A DNA stretch of 37,599 nucleotides from UBA6770 sp965661115 (GTDB taxonomy: Bacteria > Bacteroidota > Bacteroidia > Flavobacteriales_G > Salibacteraceae). The notes below the pieces were generated by a model. It was not told where the DNA came from. It was given only the letters and a program-made list of their open reading frames with translations, and made no database searches. Below, in pieces: positions 6,932-14,884 of this stretch. Each line of letters opens with the position of its first letter. Position 1 is the stretch's first letter. The stretch is taken from the NCBI GenBank assembly GCA_965661115.1, contig CBFICO010000013.1:1-37599 (forward strand), written 5' to 3'. Position numbers and translations under genes: made by a program.

Positions 6932-9223
6932 ATGGAAATAGAACATCAACAACCAAACGACTTAATTGAACTTACCAAAAAGTTCGTAAACAGCACAACT
7001 AGACACGTATTTCTTACTGGAAAAGCAGGTACGGGAAAAACCACGTTTTTGAGAGAATTGGCTGAACGTACCCACAAGAATTTTGTGATTGTTGCTCCAA
7101 CCGGAATTGCAGCGTTAAATGCTGGTGGTGTTACCATTCACTCTCAGTTTTTGTTTCCATTCGGGAGTTTTGTACCCGATAAATCACCCGACGGAAGCTT
7201 TGCAAAAGCAGGTAGCGATACTCGTTTTTTTACACAGCACACCTTAGCCAGAAAACACCCGCTCAACAGCACTAGAAAGCAAGTACTGCGCGCTGCCGAT
7301 TTATTGATAATTGATGAAGTAAGTATGTTGCGTGCCGATTTGCTAGACGCCATAGATTATCGAATGCGTAGCGTAAAACAAAATTTTCAGCGCAGTTTTG
7401 GTGGAGTGCAAGTGCTGTTTATTGGCGATTTATTTCAGTTGCCCCCAATAGTTAACGATAACGAATGGATTGTGCTGAGTAAGTATTACAAAAGCATGCA
7501 TTTTTTTGAGGCTCACGCGTTAAAGCACGAACCTGCAGCGTACATAGAGCTTACTAAAATCTTTAGGCAAGAGGATCAGCAATTTATCGATTTGCTCAAT
7601 AATTTAAGGAACAACGCTGCAACCCAATCCGATATCGAAACGCTAAACTGGTATGTAAAAACTGAAGCAGAAATTGATAAGATTAAAGGAGCCATTACGC
7701 TTACCACGCATAACCGAAAAGCGGATACCATCAATCAAAATCAACTGAATAAACTTTCCACAAAAGCCTTTACCTACAAAGCAAAAGTTTCACGAGAATT
7801 TCCTGAACATATTTTTCCTGTTGATGCAGAACTGACTTTAAAAGTAGGTGCTCAGGTGATGTTTATCAAAAACGATACGAGTGCAGAAAAACGATTCTTT
7901 AACGGGAAATTGGCGGAAGTTTCTTCTTTATCGAGAGACGAAATCAAAGTGGTTTTTGAGGGAGAAAAAGAAGAATTTACACTTGATCTTCACGAGTGGG
8001 AGAATAAAAAATACACGGTAAATCCTTCCAATAAGGAACTCGAAGAAGAGGTGATTGGCACCTTTGAGCAATACCCAATTAAGTTGGCTTGGGCGGTTAC
8101 GGTTCATAAAAGTCAAGGACTAACTTTCGATAAAGCAATTATTGATGTTGGTCAAGCATTTGCGGCTGGACAGGTTTATGTGGCACTGAGTAGGCTAAGA
8201 AGTTTGGATGGCCTCATTCTGCGTTCTCTTTTATCTAGCAATGTGTTGTTTACGGACAGAGAAGTAAAAGGCTTTGTTTCGGATCAGAATAGCTCTTGGG
8301 AATTGTCCAATTCTTTAGCAACAGAACAGCAGCTGTACTTGGAACGAGTTCTCTTAAATGCCTTCAACTTTGAACCGATAGAAAAAGCAATAGGTCAACA
8401 AGAGCGTAGCAAAAAATCAACTTTAGAGTTTGATTTAGAAAGTTTGCGTCTAGCTCTGCCTGCCATAAAATCACATTTTGAAACGCAGCAAAACACCACA
8501 CGAACATTCCGAGGGCAACTATCTAGGCTATTAAAAGAAGGGGATCAAAAACTGTTGATGCAGCGCCTTGAAAAAGGCAGCGACTATTATCTCGATTTTT
8601 TAACCAATGTGCAGAAGCAAGTATTGGAGCATTTGGCTGAAGTAGAGCAATTAGCTAAAACAAAAGCTTATCGTAGTTTTATAGAAGAACTGGATCAGTT
8701 GGTCATGAAAGCCATAGCTCAAATAGAAAAAGCCGCCATGTTGGCACATTGCATTCATACCCAACAAGAAATTCCAAAAGAATCGCCTTACGGTAAAAAA
8801 CGAATTGATAAAAGAAAAGCTGTTTTAGAAGCTGCTCGACAGTGTGCGAATACGAACCCTGATTTGCAAAAAACCAAAACCGGTAAAAAACGCAGAAAAC
8901 CGCTACCTGTTGACGGTGAAAAACCCAAGAAAGTTGAAAAAGGTTCTACTTACAACGAAACCTTTAAGCTGCTAAACAGCGGACTATCCATAGAAGAAGT
9001 AGCCAAAAAGCGCGGCTTAGTAAAAAGCACTATCGAAGGTCATGTAGCCAAAGGCATTGCAGCCAAAAAACTCAAAGTGGAAGATTTTATAGAGCCAAAA
9101 GCTCTTGAAGTTTTATTATTAGCCATCAAAAAATCAACAGAAGGTAGCGCAGCAATCTATGCTGCTTTTAAAGGCAAATACTCATACGGTCAGATAAGAA
9201 TGGTGCAGGCGAGCTTGGACTAA
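6932..9223 (+). CDS. PIF1/RecD-like superfamily 1 DNA helicase with C-terminal helix-turn-helix
   Basis: A 763-residue ATP-dependent helicase. The Walker A motif is GKAGTGKTT (residues 30-38), followed by VAPTGIAALNAGG (motif Ia) and Walker B LLIIDEVSML (about 124-133). The UvrD-C2-like end of the motor carries WAVTVHKSQGLTFDKAI and YVALSRLRSLDGL (motifs V/VI). This arrangement fits PIF1-like helicases, which unwind DNA and resolve G-quadruplexes or R-loops. From about residue 500 comes a helical linker, and near residues 670-705 an HTH_40-type segment (LLNSGLSIEEVAKKRGLVKSTIEGHV), a module also seen at the C-terminus of some RecQ helicases. Its 3' end overlaps the convergent DnaE-type gene by 4 bases. 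The start is the ATG at 6932. The cellular role is inferred from the fold only. Confidence 0.9.
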   Translation: MEIEHQQPNDLIELTKKFVNSTTRHVFLTGKAGTGKTTFLRELAERTHKNFVIVAPTGIAALNAGGVTIHSQFLFPFGSFVPDKSPDGSFAKAGSDTRFFTQHTLARKHPLNSTRKQVLRAADLLIIDEVSMLRADLLDAIDYRMRSVKQNFQRSFGGVQVLFIGDLFQLPPIVNDNEWIVLSKYYKSMHFFEAHALKHEPAAYIELTKIFRQEDQQFIDLLNNLRNNAATQSDIETLNWYVKTEAEIDKIKGAITLTTHNRKADTINQNQLNKLSTKAFTYKAKVSREFPEHIFPVDAELTLKVGAQVMFIKNDTSAEKRFFNGKLAEVSSLSRDEIKVVFEGEKEEFTLDLHEWENKKYTVNPSNKELEEEVIGTFEQYPIKLAWAVTVHKSQGLTFDKAIIDVGQAFAAGQVYVALSRLRSLDGLILRSLLSSNVLFTDREVKGFVSDQNSSWELSNSLATEQQLYLERVLLNAFNFEPIEKAIGQQERSKKSTLEFDLESLRLALPAIKSHFETQQNTTRTFRGQLSRLLKEGDQKLLMQRLEKGSDYYLDFLTNVQKQVLEHLAEVEQLAKTKAYRSFIEELDQLVMKAIAQIEKAAMLAHCIHTQQEIPKESPYGKKRIDKRKAVLEAARQCANTNPDLQKTKTGKKRRKPLPVDGEKPKKVEKGSTYNETFKLLNSGLSIEEVAKKRGLVKSTIEGHVAKGIAAKKLKVEDFIEPKALEVLLLAIKKSTEGSAAIYAAFKGKYSYGQIRMVQASLD

Positions 9224-12177
9224 CCCTCCCTCAATTTCACCATTTCTAAGCGTTCAATTTTTTCTACGTCAACGGTAATGTGGCCAAACTCTTCACTCAC
9301 TTTGCCCTTTATTTTGTAACAACCGGGCGCCGATACTTTGTTGTTTTCAAACACGTTAGGAAAGATAACCGTGTCTAGCCAGTCGCCTTGTTGGTCTACA
9401 AACGTTCCGAACTGCATAACCTTGTTGTTGCTTGTTTTGGTCGATTTTACAGTAACGCGATAGCCCGCAATTTCTACCGTTTTTCCAATGAGTTTAGGCA
9501 ACTCGGCAGCGGCTAGTTTGGGAATTTGCTGCTGCTCGGCTATCAAACTAAATGGGTTTACTGTTACCGGAAATCCCAATAATTCCATTTCGTCGTAAGC
9601 ATCTTCTACTGTAGTATGATTGAGTTCGGGCAAACTCCAGCTTTTTGGTTCTAGTTGAAATAAATCGGTTTTTTGTTTTACCTCGGGCGCCTTCGATAGT
9701 AAGAAATGTGCATCCCACATCAGCTTTTTTTTGTTGGACTCAAAACATCTAAAACAGCCCAAGCGGATGAGAATAATTATTTGCTCTAAGCTTATCTCAG
9801 GAATACGTTTTACAAAATCGCGGAAGGATTTAAATGGGCCATAATCTCGCCTAGATTTTAAAATGCGGTAAACGTTTTCGGTTTCAAATCCACCATTAAT
9901 AAATACAAGACCTAGGTGAATGGTTTTGCCTTTTAGCGTGGCTTTTAAATCGCTCTTGTTTACGCAGGGCAGGGCAATGGTTCCGCCTTTCATTTTGGCG
10001 GTATGGGCATAAAATTCCAGCGAATAAAATCCTCCACCGTTGTTGAGCGTGGCGGTGAGGTATTCTAGCGGATAATAGGCGTGCAGGTACAGCGCCTGAA
10101 AACTCTCTACTGCGTAGCTGGCCGAGTGCCCTTTTGAGAAGGCATAATTGGCAAAACTCTCAATCTGATGCCAAATGTCTTGTATTGTTTTTTCGGGGTA
10201 GCCTTTTTGGTAACAATTATCAAAAAAGCGCTGCTCAACCTGTGCAAATTCGGTACGTTCCCTAAACTTCCAAGACATGCCGCGACGCAGAATATCGGCC
10301 TCGGCAAGGGTTAATCCAGCAAAAAAATGCGCGACTTTAATCACGTCTTCTTGGTACACCATAACCCCATAGGTTTCTTCCAATAATTTGTAGAGTTCAG
10401 GTAAAGCTTCTTGTGCTTTTTTGCGGCGCTCTTCATCCTGAAAACGCACAATGTATTCGCGCATCATACCACTTTTTGAAACACCAGGGCGGATGATGGA
10501 ACTGGCGGCTACTAATCGAGTATAATCTTCTGCTTTTAGTTTGGCAAGCAGCATGCGCATGGCAGGCGATTCTACATAAAAACAGCCCGTTAAATCGCCT
10601 TTACGCAGGAGGTTTTTTACCGCAGGGTCGCTTTTTAGCATTTCAATATTATCAATGTCTATGCTTACGTTGTGGTTTTGCTTTACGTACAATAGGGCGT
10701 CTTTTATTTTGCCTAACCCGCGCTGACTCAGAATATCGTATTTGTACAATCCAATGTCTTCGGCTATTTGCATGTCGAAGTGGGTGGTGGGGAAGTTTTT
10801 TGGCGGTAAAAAAGTAGAGGAGTAGTAGTGTATGGGCTCCTCGGAGATGAGTATGCCGCTGGAGTGTATGCTCAAATGACTCGGAAGGCCGGCTATGTAA
10901 GTGCTGTATTTCTGAACAAGTTGCCCGTAGGTATCGCTAGCGTATTGGTTGGTGCGTTGTAGGTTTTTGATTTCGTCATCGGGCAAGCCAAAAACTTTAC
11001 CCAATTCGCGTATTACTGCCTTCCGCTGAAACGTTTGATAAGAACCTAACAAGGCCACTTTATCCCAACCGTATTTATCAAAAAGATACTTGGTGATGCC
11101 CTCTCTGTCCGTCCACGAAAAATCTACGTCAAAGTCGGGCGGACTATTGCGGTAGGGGTTTATAAATCGCTCGAAGTATAAATCTAAATCAATGGGGTCA
11201 ACGTTGGTAATCCGCAACAAGTAAGCAACCAAACTATTGGCGCCACTACCTCGGCCTACATAGCAATAGCCTTTTTTTTGAGCGTAGCGCACCAAATCCC
11301 AATTGATGAGAAAGTAGGCACAAAAACCACATTGCTCAATCAGTTCTAGCTCGGTTTTTAGTCGTTTGAGAATGGTATCGGTTACGGTTTTGTATCGATA
11401 AGGTAATCCTTGCTCGCAAATATCGGTAAGCAGTTTTATGTCGGCTTCTTTGGTATCGGTAAAGCAGAGTTTGTTTTTGGGGCGCTTAAAGTTGTAGTGC
11501 ACCTTACAGGACTTGAGCAGTTGCTTAGTGTTTTTTAAGATTTTAGGAAAGTACTGATAAAGCGTTTCTATTTCTTCTTTGCTTCGGTAGAGGTTGTCGG
11601 GACTACCTTGTCTGATTGGAGGGAGTTTGCTCAGGAGCATATTTTCTCCAATAGCGCGCAAGAGGCGATGGGTGTTGTAATCTCTTTTGTTCCGGAAAGA
11701 TGCCGTGCATAAAACCACCAGTTTTTCTTGGTAGTGTTTCCACTCTTTTTGTTTGGTGGTATTTTTTAAATCGGCAGGACTTATGCCAATAAATTCGTTC
11801 GATTTTAGGTAATTGGGATGCGGCGCAACAGCCAGTGGATATATTATGTAAGCATGCTGAAACGGCGGTGCAATGGAGGCTATTTTTTCTTGTTTTTCTA
11901 GATAGTAGGATAGGTGTTCGTTGAGCTCAAAAAAGCCTCTTTTGTTTTTGGCAATGCCAATGTATTGTTGGTTTACCCCATTTCTGAAGTCAATACCAAT
12001 ATGCACTTTTAGGCCGTATTCTTCTGCCAGCATCAAAAACCGAAACGTTTCAGACGTATTGTTTATGTCGGTAATTACCAGTTCTTGGTGCCCTAAATTT
12101 TTGGCAGTTTGCAACACATCCTCTACCGAAAGGCATCCATAGTTTAAACTGTAGTAGCTGTGGCAATTCAGTAGCAT
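9220..12177 (-). CDS. DNA polymerase III alpha subunit-like, short error-prone (DnaE2-type) form
   Basis: A 985-residue C-family polymerase, shorter than replicative DnaE (about 1160). The active site is present: PPDFDVDF (Asp350 and Asp352) and the third acid in GLYKYDIL (Asp481), with the HSSGILIS and GRGSGANSLVAY elements in place. The helix-hairpin-helix region and a C-terminal OB-fold (from about residue 905, GKTVEIAGYRVTVKS) are recognisable. The N-terminal PHP domain is degenerate: the usual HxH is NCH (residues 4-6), and the TDH motif reads TDINN (36-40), so metal-dependent exonuclease activity is probably lost. It lies downstream of dinB on the same strand, 135 bases away, and is probably co-transcribed. 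By analogy with ImuB/DnaE2 cassettes it would extend lesion-bypass products. It is unlikely to be the main replicase, given its size and its neighbours. Confidence 0.88.
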   Translation of the reverse strand: MLLNCHSYYSLNYGCLSVEDVLQTAKNLGHQELVITDINNTSETFRFLMLAEEYGLKVHIGIDFRNGVNQQYIGIAKNKRGFFELNEHLSYYLEKQEKIASIAPPFQHAYIIYPLAVAPHPNYLKSNEFIGISPADLKNTTKQKEWKHYQEKLVVLCTASFRNKRDYNTHRLLRAIGENMLLSKLPPIRQGSPDNLYRSKEEIETLYQYFPKILKNTKQLLKSCKVHYNFKRPKNKLCFTDTKEADIKLLTDICEQGLPYRYKTVTDTILKRLKTELELIEQCGFCAYFLINWDLVRYAQKKGYCYVGRGSGANSLVAYLLRITNVDPIDLDLYFERFINPYRNSPPDFDVDFSWTDREGITKYLFDKYGWDKVALLGSYQTFQRKAVIRELGKVFGLPDDEIKNLQRTNQYASDTYGQLVQKYSTYIAGLPSHLSIHSSGILISEEPIHYYSSTFLPPKNFPTTHFDMQIAEDIGLYKYDILSQRGLGKIKDALLYVKQNHNVSIDIDNIEMLKSDPAVKNLLRKGDLTGCFYVESPAMRMLLAKLKAEDYTRLVAASSIIRPGVSKSGMMREYIVRFQDEERRKKAQEALPELYKLLEETYGVMVYQEDVIKVAHFFAGLTLAEADILRRGMSWKFRERTEFAQVEQRFFDNCYQKGYPEKTIQDIWHQIESFANYAFSKGHSASYAVESFQALYLHAYYPLEYLTATLNNGGGFYSLEFYAHTAKMKGGTIALPCVNKSDLKATLKGKTIHLGLVFINGGFETENVYRILKSRRDYGPFKSFRDFVKRIPEISLEQIIILIRLGCFRCFESNKKKLMWDAHFLLSKAPEVKQKTDLFQLEPKSWSLPELNHTTVEDAYDEMELLGFPVTVNPFSLIAEQQQIPKLAAAELPKLIGKTVEIAGYRVTVKSTKTSNNKVMQFGTFVDQQGDWLDTVIFPNVFENNKVSAPGCYKIKGKVSEEFGHITVDVEKIERLEMVKLREG

Positions 12178-12228
12178 GACTTCTTATTTAGGGAACTGAT
12201 TTGAGGAAAAAAGTGTCCGTTCGAGTGA

Positions 12229-12259
12229 TTCTGAATACCGATAGATATCGGTTTCGGAA
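12229..12259 (-). other. Hairpin in the dinB-dnaE intergenic region
   Basis: ACCGATA (12237-12243) and TATCGGT (12246-12252) form a perfect 7-bp stem with a 2-base loop. The stem is extended outward, after a single bulged T, by TTCTGAA/TTCGGAA with one G-U pair. It lies in the 135-base spacer between dinB and the DnaE-type gene. It could be an mRNA processing or partial termination element that sets the ratio of the two polymerases. No T tract follows directly. Confidence 0.5.
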
Positions 12260-12312
12260 TTGTATCGAGAATAACTTTTTGAATTACCATTTTTGATTGC
12301 TTGCATTTGCTT

Positions 12313-13521
12313 TTAAGCCCTTCTGTGTGCAGGAATAATATTGGGTTGCCCATTAAAAGGATTTGTTCTTCCAATCCCCCTAGAGCCCATTGCAACAGCT
12401 CGTTTTACCGCATCTTGTCCGTATCGGTTGCGCATTTTATCCATTGCCTGGTATAGGCGCACCATTTCTTTGCTGTCTTCAAATAAGTTTATCTGATAGC
12501 CGCCACCCACCAGTTTACTGTAGCGTACTCCAATTAACCGAATAAGCATTCGGCGCGAGTACAGCACTTTAAACAATTCGGTTACCACATTAATCAGTTT
12601 ATGATCAACAGAAGTGTAGGGGATGTGCATTTGTCGCGTAACGGTTGTAAAATCAGAATAGCGAATTTTAAGCGTAACACATGCCGTTAACTTATTGCCG
12701 TTTCGGAGTTGATAAGCTAAGTTTTCGGCCATTGCGGTTATGATGCTTTTGAGTTTAACCACATCGGTAGTGTCCTTTTCAAAGGTGCGTTCTATCGAAA
12801 TTGACTTTCGTTCGTGGTAGGTAATTATGGGTGAGTTGTCAATACCCTGTGCTTTTTTCCAAAGCGATTTTCCGTTTTTACCCAGCACCCGCTCCATTAG
12901 TTCGCAAGGCATATCCTGAACGGTTTTAATTTTCTGAATGCCCATTTGTTGCAGTTTGAGTGTGGTTTTTTCGCCCACCATGGGCATTTTTCGAATGGCA
13001 AGTGGAGCCATAAAAGCTTTCTCTTGTCCGTAAGGCACCTGAATATGATTGTTGGGTTTAGCTTCGTTGGTGCCAATTTTTGCCGTGGTTTTTCCGGTAG
13101 ATAATCCAAAAGAAATGGGTAACCCGCTTTCTTTTATGATGCGCTCGCGGAGTTCTTTGGCCCAAACGTAAGTACCAAAAAAACGATCCATTCCTGTGGT
13201 ATCTACATAAAATTCGTCGATAGAAGATTTTTCGAAAGTTGGGCTCGATTCTTTAATGATATCGGTTACAACATCGGAGTATTTACTGTAGGTTCCGCTG
13301 TTACCTCTAATTACAATGGCCTCTGGGCAGAGTTGTTTTGCCATACGCATAGGCATGGCGGAATGAATACCAAAGGAGCGCGCCTCGTAACTGCAAGAGG
13401 CAACCACACCGCGGTTTGATGTACCACCAATAAGTACGGGTTTATTATTTAACCGACTATCCAATAGTCGTTCGCAGGAGACAAAAAAGCTGTCTAAATC
13501 AAGGTGTAATATCGATTTCAT
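12313..13521 (-). CDS. dinB: Y-family DNA polymerase (DinB/Pol IV type)
   Basis: A 402-residue translesion polymerase. Catalytic acids are in HLDLDSFF (Asp8) and SSIDEFYVD (Asp102, Glu103), numbering almost identical to E. coli DinB. Phe13 is at the steric-gate position that excludes ribonucleotides. YEARSFGI and GLSTGKTTAKIGT follow in the palm and fingers, and the little-finger domain begins near residue 235. QINLF (343-347) is a beta-clamp-binding motif, placed inside the C-terminal part and not at the very end. It diverges from the LexA-like repressor gene across 353 bases that hold palindromes, and precedes the DnaE-type gene. This context indicates an inducible, damage-responsive enzyme. 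The family is certain; equivalence to E. coli Pol IV is not. Confidence 0.93.
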   Translation of the reverse strand: MKSILHLDLDSFFVSCERLLDSRLNNKPVLIGGTSNRGVVASCSYEARSFGIHSAMPMRMAKQLCPEAIVIRGNSGTYSKYSDVVTDIIKESSPTFEKSSIDEFYVDTTGMDRFFGTYVWAKELRERIIKESGLPISFGLSTGKTTAKIGTNEAKPNNHIQVPYGQEKAFMAPLAIRKMPMVGEKTTLKLQQMGIQKIKTVQDMPCELMERVLGKNGKSLWKKAQGIDNSPIITYHERKSISIERTFEKDTTDVVKLKSIITAMAENLAYQLRNGNKLTACVTLKIRYSDFTTVTRQMHIPYTSVDHKLINVVTELFKVLYSRRMLIRLIGVRYSKLVGGGYQINLFEDSKEMVRLYQAMDKMRNRYGQDAVKRAVAMGSRGIGRTNPFNGQPNIIPAHRRA

Positions 13522-13552
13522 AATATTATGTCGAAATAATCGTCAAATTTTC

Positions 13553-13616
13553 GTCTATAATTTAGACATTATTATTTTTGTTTCGACGGATTGTTGAAAA
13601 GATTGGTCTAACAGAC
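13553..13616. promoter_or_regulatory. Candidate repressor operators (two GTCTA-type palindromes)
   Basis: GTCTA-TAATT-TAGAC (13553-13567) is a perfect palindrome with 5-bp arms. GTCT-AAC-AGAC (13606-13616) is a second one with the same half-site. Both lie in the spacer between divergent dinB and the S24 repressor gene. An HTH/S24 repressor normally binds such palindromes and controls both directions. No binding data are available; the assignment comes from position and symmetry. Confidence 0.4.
13573..13580 (+). promoter_or_regulatory. Candidate -7 promoter element for the S24 repressor gene
   Basis: TATTTTTG matches TAnnTTTG and lies between the two candidate operators. No good -33 TTTG is visible at the expected distance. 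It would give a leader of about 290 bases that contains the long inverted repeat at 13663-13836. In the rest of 13522-13874 I see only the palindromes and that repeat, and no gene. Confidence 0.25.
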
Positions 13617-13662
13617 AAGGATGTCTTTGAGGTGAAATACATGGTAATGACTTCTTTTTTTG

Positions 13663-13836
13663 CGTCATTCCGTGAGACTAGATGAGTTGAGATTCTGAAA
13701 GAATCGCATAACGAATCTTCTGTACGGAATCTAAATAACTAATGTGATGGTTTTTTAATTAGAAGGAGATTCCGTACAGAAGTTTCATTAAGATTTTTCT
13801 ATGAAAAATCTATTCAACTAATCTCACGGAATGACG
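13663..13836. repeat. Long imperfect inverted repeat (dispersed REP/MITE-like element, copy A)
   Basis: The outer arms CGTCATTCCGTGAGA (13663-13677) and TCTCACGGAATGACG (13822-13836) are perfect complements over 15 bp. The inner arms CTTCTGTACGGAATCT (13717-13732) and AGATTCCGTACAGAAG (13767-13782) are perfect over 16 bp. The sequence between outer and inner arms also pairs imperfectly, so the whole 174 bases could fold into one long hairpin with a 34-base loop. Similar GTCATTC-type arms occur at 19287-19411 and 28160-28186. There is no coding capacity, which suggests a non-autonomous repeat. It sits just upstream of the repressor gene. Confidence 0.85.
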
Positions 13837-13874
13837 GGAACTACAACAAAATACTGGAGTTCAAACAACAAAAA

Positions 13875-14615
13875 ATGAAAAAACAACAAACAGCAATATC
13901 GACACAATTTGGTGATAACTTGAGTTTTTTGCGTAAGCGTAAAAAGCTATCTCAAACTCAATTAGCAACAGAACTAGAGATAAAGCGCACCAGTTTAATT
14001 GGCTATGAAAAAGGTGTGCAACCCCCGTTTAAGGTGTTGGTTCAACTTGCCGATTACTTTGGGATATCTATAGATGCTATGATGCGCTATGACCTAAGTA
14101 AACTGGGCGAGTTTGAGTTATCTAGAATAGAGCAGGGGTTTGAAGTAGACATTACCGGAAGTAAGCTCAGGCTGCTGGTTACTAGCACAGATAAATCGGG
14201 AAAAGAGAATATTGAGTTGGTAAAACAACAAGCGCAAGCAGGTTATGCATTAGGCTACAACGACCCCGAATTTATTGAAAGCTTGCCCAAGTTTCAGCTG
14301 CCGTTTTTGAGTAGAAACAAAACCTACCGTTGTTTTCAAATTAGCGGAGATTCTATGCCTCCTATTGCGCAAGGGTCTTGGGTTACCGCATCGTTTTTGG
14401 AGGATTGGACCAAAATAAAGAATGGTACGCCATGCGTTGTGGTTACTAAAGATGACGGAGTAGTGTTTAAGTTGGTGTACAATAAGCTGGAAGATCGAAA
14501 GTCTTTGTTGTTGGTATCAACCAATCGCAGCTACGAGCCGTATGAAGTTAGCGTAACCGAAGTGGTAGAAATTTGGCACTTTGAGACCTACAATGGATTT
14601 GATGTGTTTGAGTGA
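13875..14615 (+). CDS. LexA-like transcriptional repressor (XRE-type HTH plus S24 peptidase)
   Basis: A 246-residue repressor. Residues about 12-75 form an XRE/Cro-type helix-turn-helix (FLRKRKKLSQTQLATELEI, then IKRTSLIGYEKG). A linker leads to an S24 peptidase domain with Ser160 in SGDSMPP and Lys199 in GVVFKLV, the Ser-Lys dyad of LexA/UmuD/CI proteins. A probable self-cleavage site is Ala122-Gly123 (KQQAQAGYALGY), placed before the catalytic domain as in LexA. DNA-damage-activated RecA would trigger cleavage; this is known for the family and inferred here. It is divergent from dinB and the DnaE-type gene, which are its likely targets together with itself. It is not classical LexA, because its DNA-binding domain is of XRE type. 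Similar proteins act in phages, but no phage genes are nearby. Confidence 0.9.
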   Translation: MKKQQTAISTQFGDNLSFLRKRKKLSQTQLATELEIKRTSLIGYEKGVQPPFKVLVQLADYFGISIDAMMRYDLSKLGEFELSRIEQGFEVDITGSKLRLLVTSTDKSGKENIELVKQQAQAGYALGYNDPEFIESLPKFQLPFLSRNKTYRCFQISGDSMPPIAQGSWVTASFLEDWTKIKNGTPCVVVTKDDGVVFKLVYNKLEDRKSLLLVSTNRSYEPYEVSVTEVVEIWHFETYNGFDVFE

Positions 14616-14819
14616 AGATATCTTCAATGTATAGTGTTTAAGGATATTGTCCATAAACTCAAATCACCATTCGTAGAATCAATATTGCCAGTTTGCCAGT
14701 AGGCTATTGAATTAGCAGGAAACTTGTATTTACTTGGTTTTCAGATTAGATGTATCATGAAAAATAGTGTGCACTTCCTTCAGTTTTTGCATCGGGTAAT
14801 GTAAGTTTAACACTGCACT

Positions 14820-14845
14820 TTTTCGCGAAAGTTTCGAAGCGAAAA
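14820..14845 (-). other. Weak hairpin downstream of the plcP-like gene
   Basis: TTTTCGC (14820-14826) and GCGAAAA (14839-14845) are perfect 7-bp arms around 12 bases, 40 bases beyond the stop of the minus-strand metallophosphoesterase gene. No T tract follows on either strand, so a terminator role is uncertain. The rest of 14616-14884 holds nothing I can identify. Confidence 0.25.
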
Positions 14846-14884
14846 TCAGAGGGAAGGCACCAATTTTTATGCAAGATAAACTTT

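Noticed and set aside
6731..6952. 73-residue minus-strand ORF over the tandem repeat array and the helicase start
   Set aside because: It crosses repeats and overlaps a real gene start, with no family features.
9220..12177. Naming this gene the replicative dnaE
   Set aside because: It is about 175 residues shorter than replicative DnaE, has a degenerate PHP site and sits in a cassette with dinB and an S24 repressor.
12168..12395. 75-residue minus-strand ORF spanning the dinB-dnaE spacer
   Set aside because: It overlaps both neighbours, covers the hairpin, and has no family resemblance; it is considered a shadow, although a small peptide cannot be strictly excluded.
13875..14615. Prophage origin of the S24 repressor
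   Set aside because: No integrase, phage structural genes or attachment repeats are visible nearby, and the divergent neighbours are polymerases.
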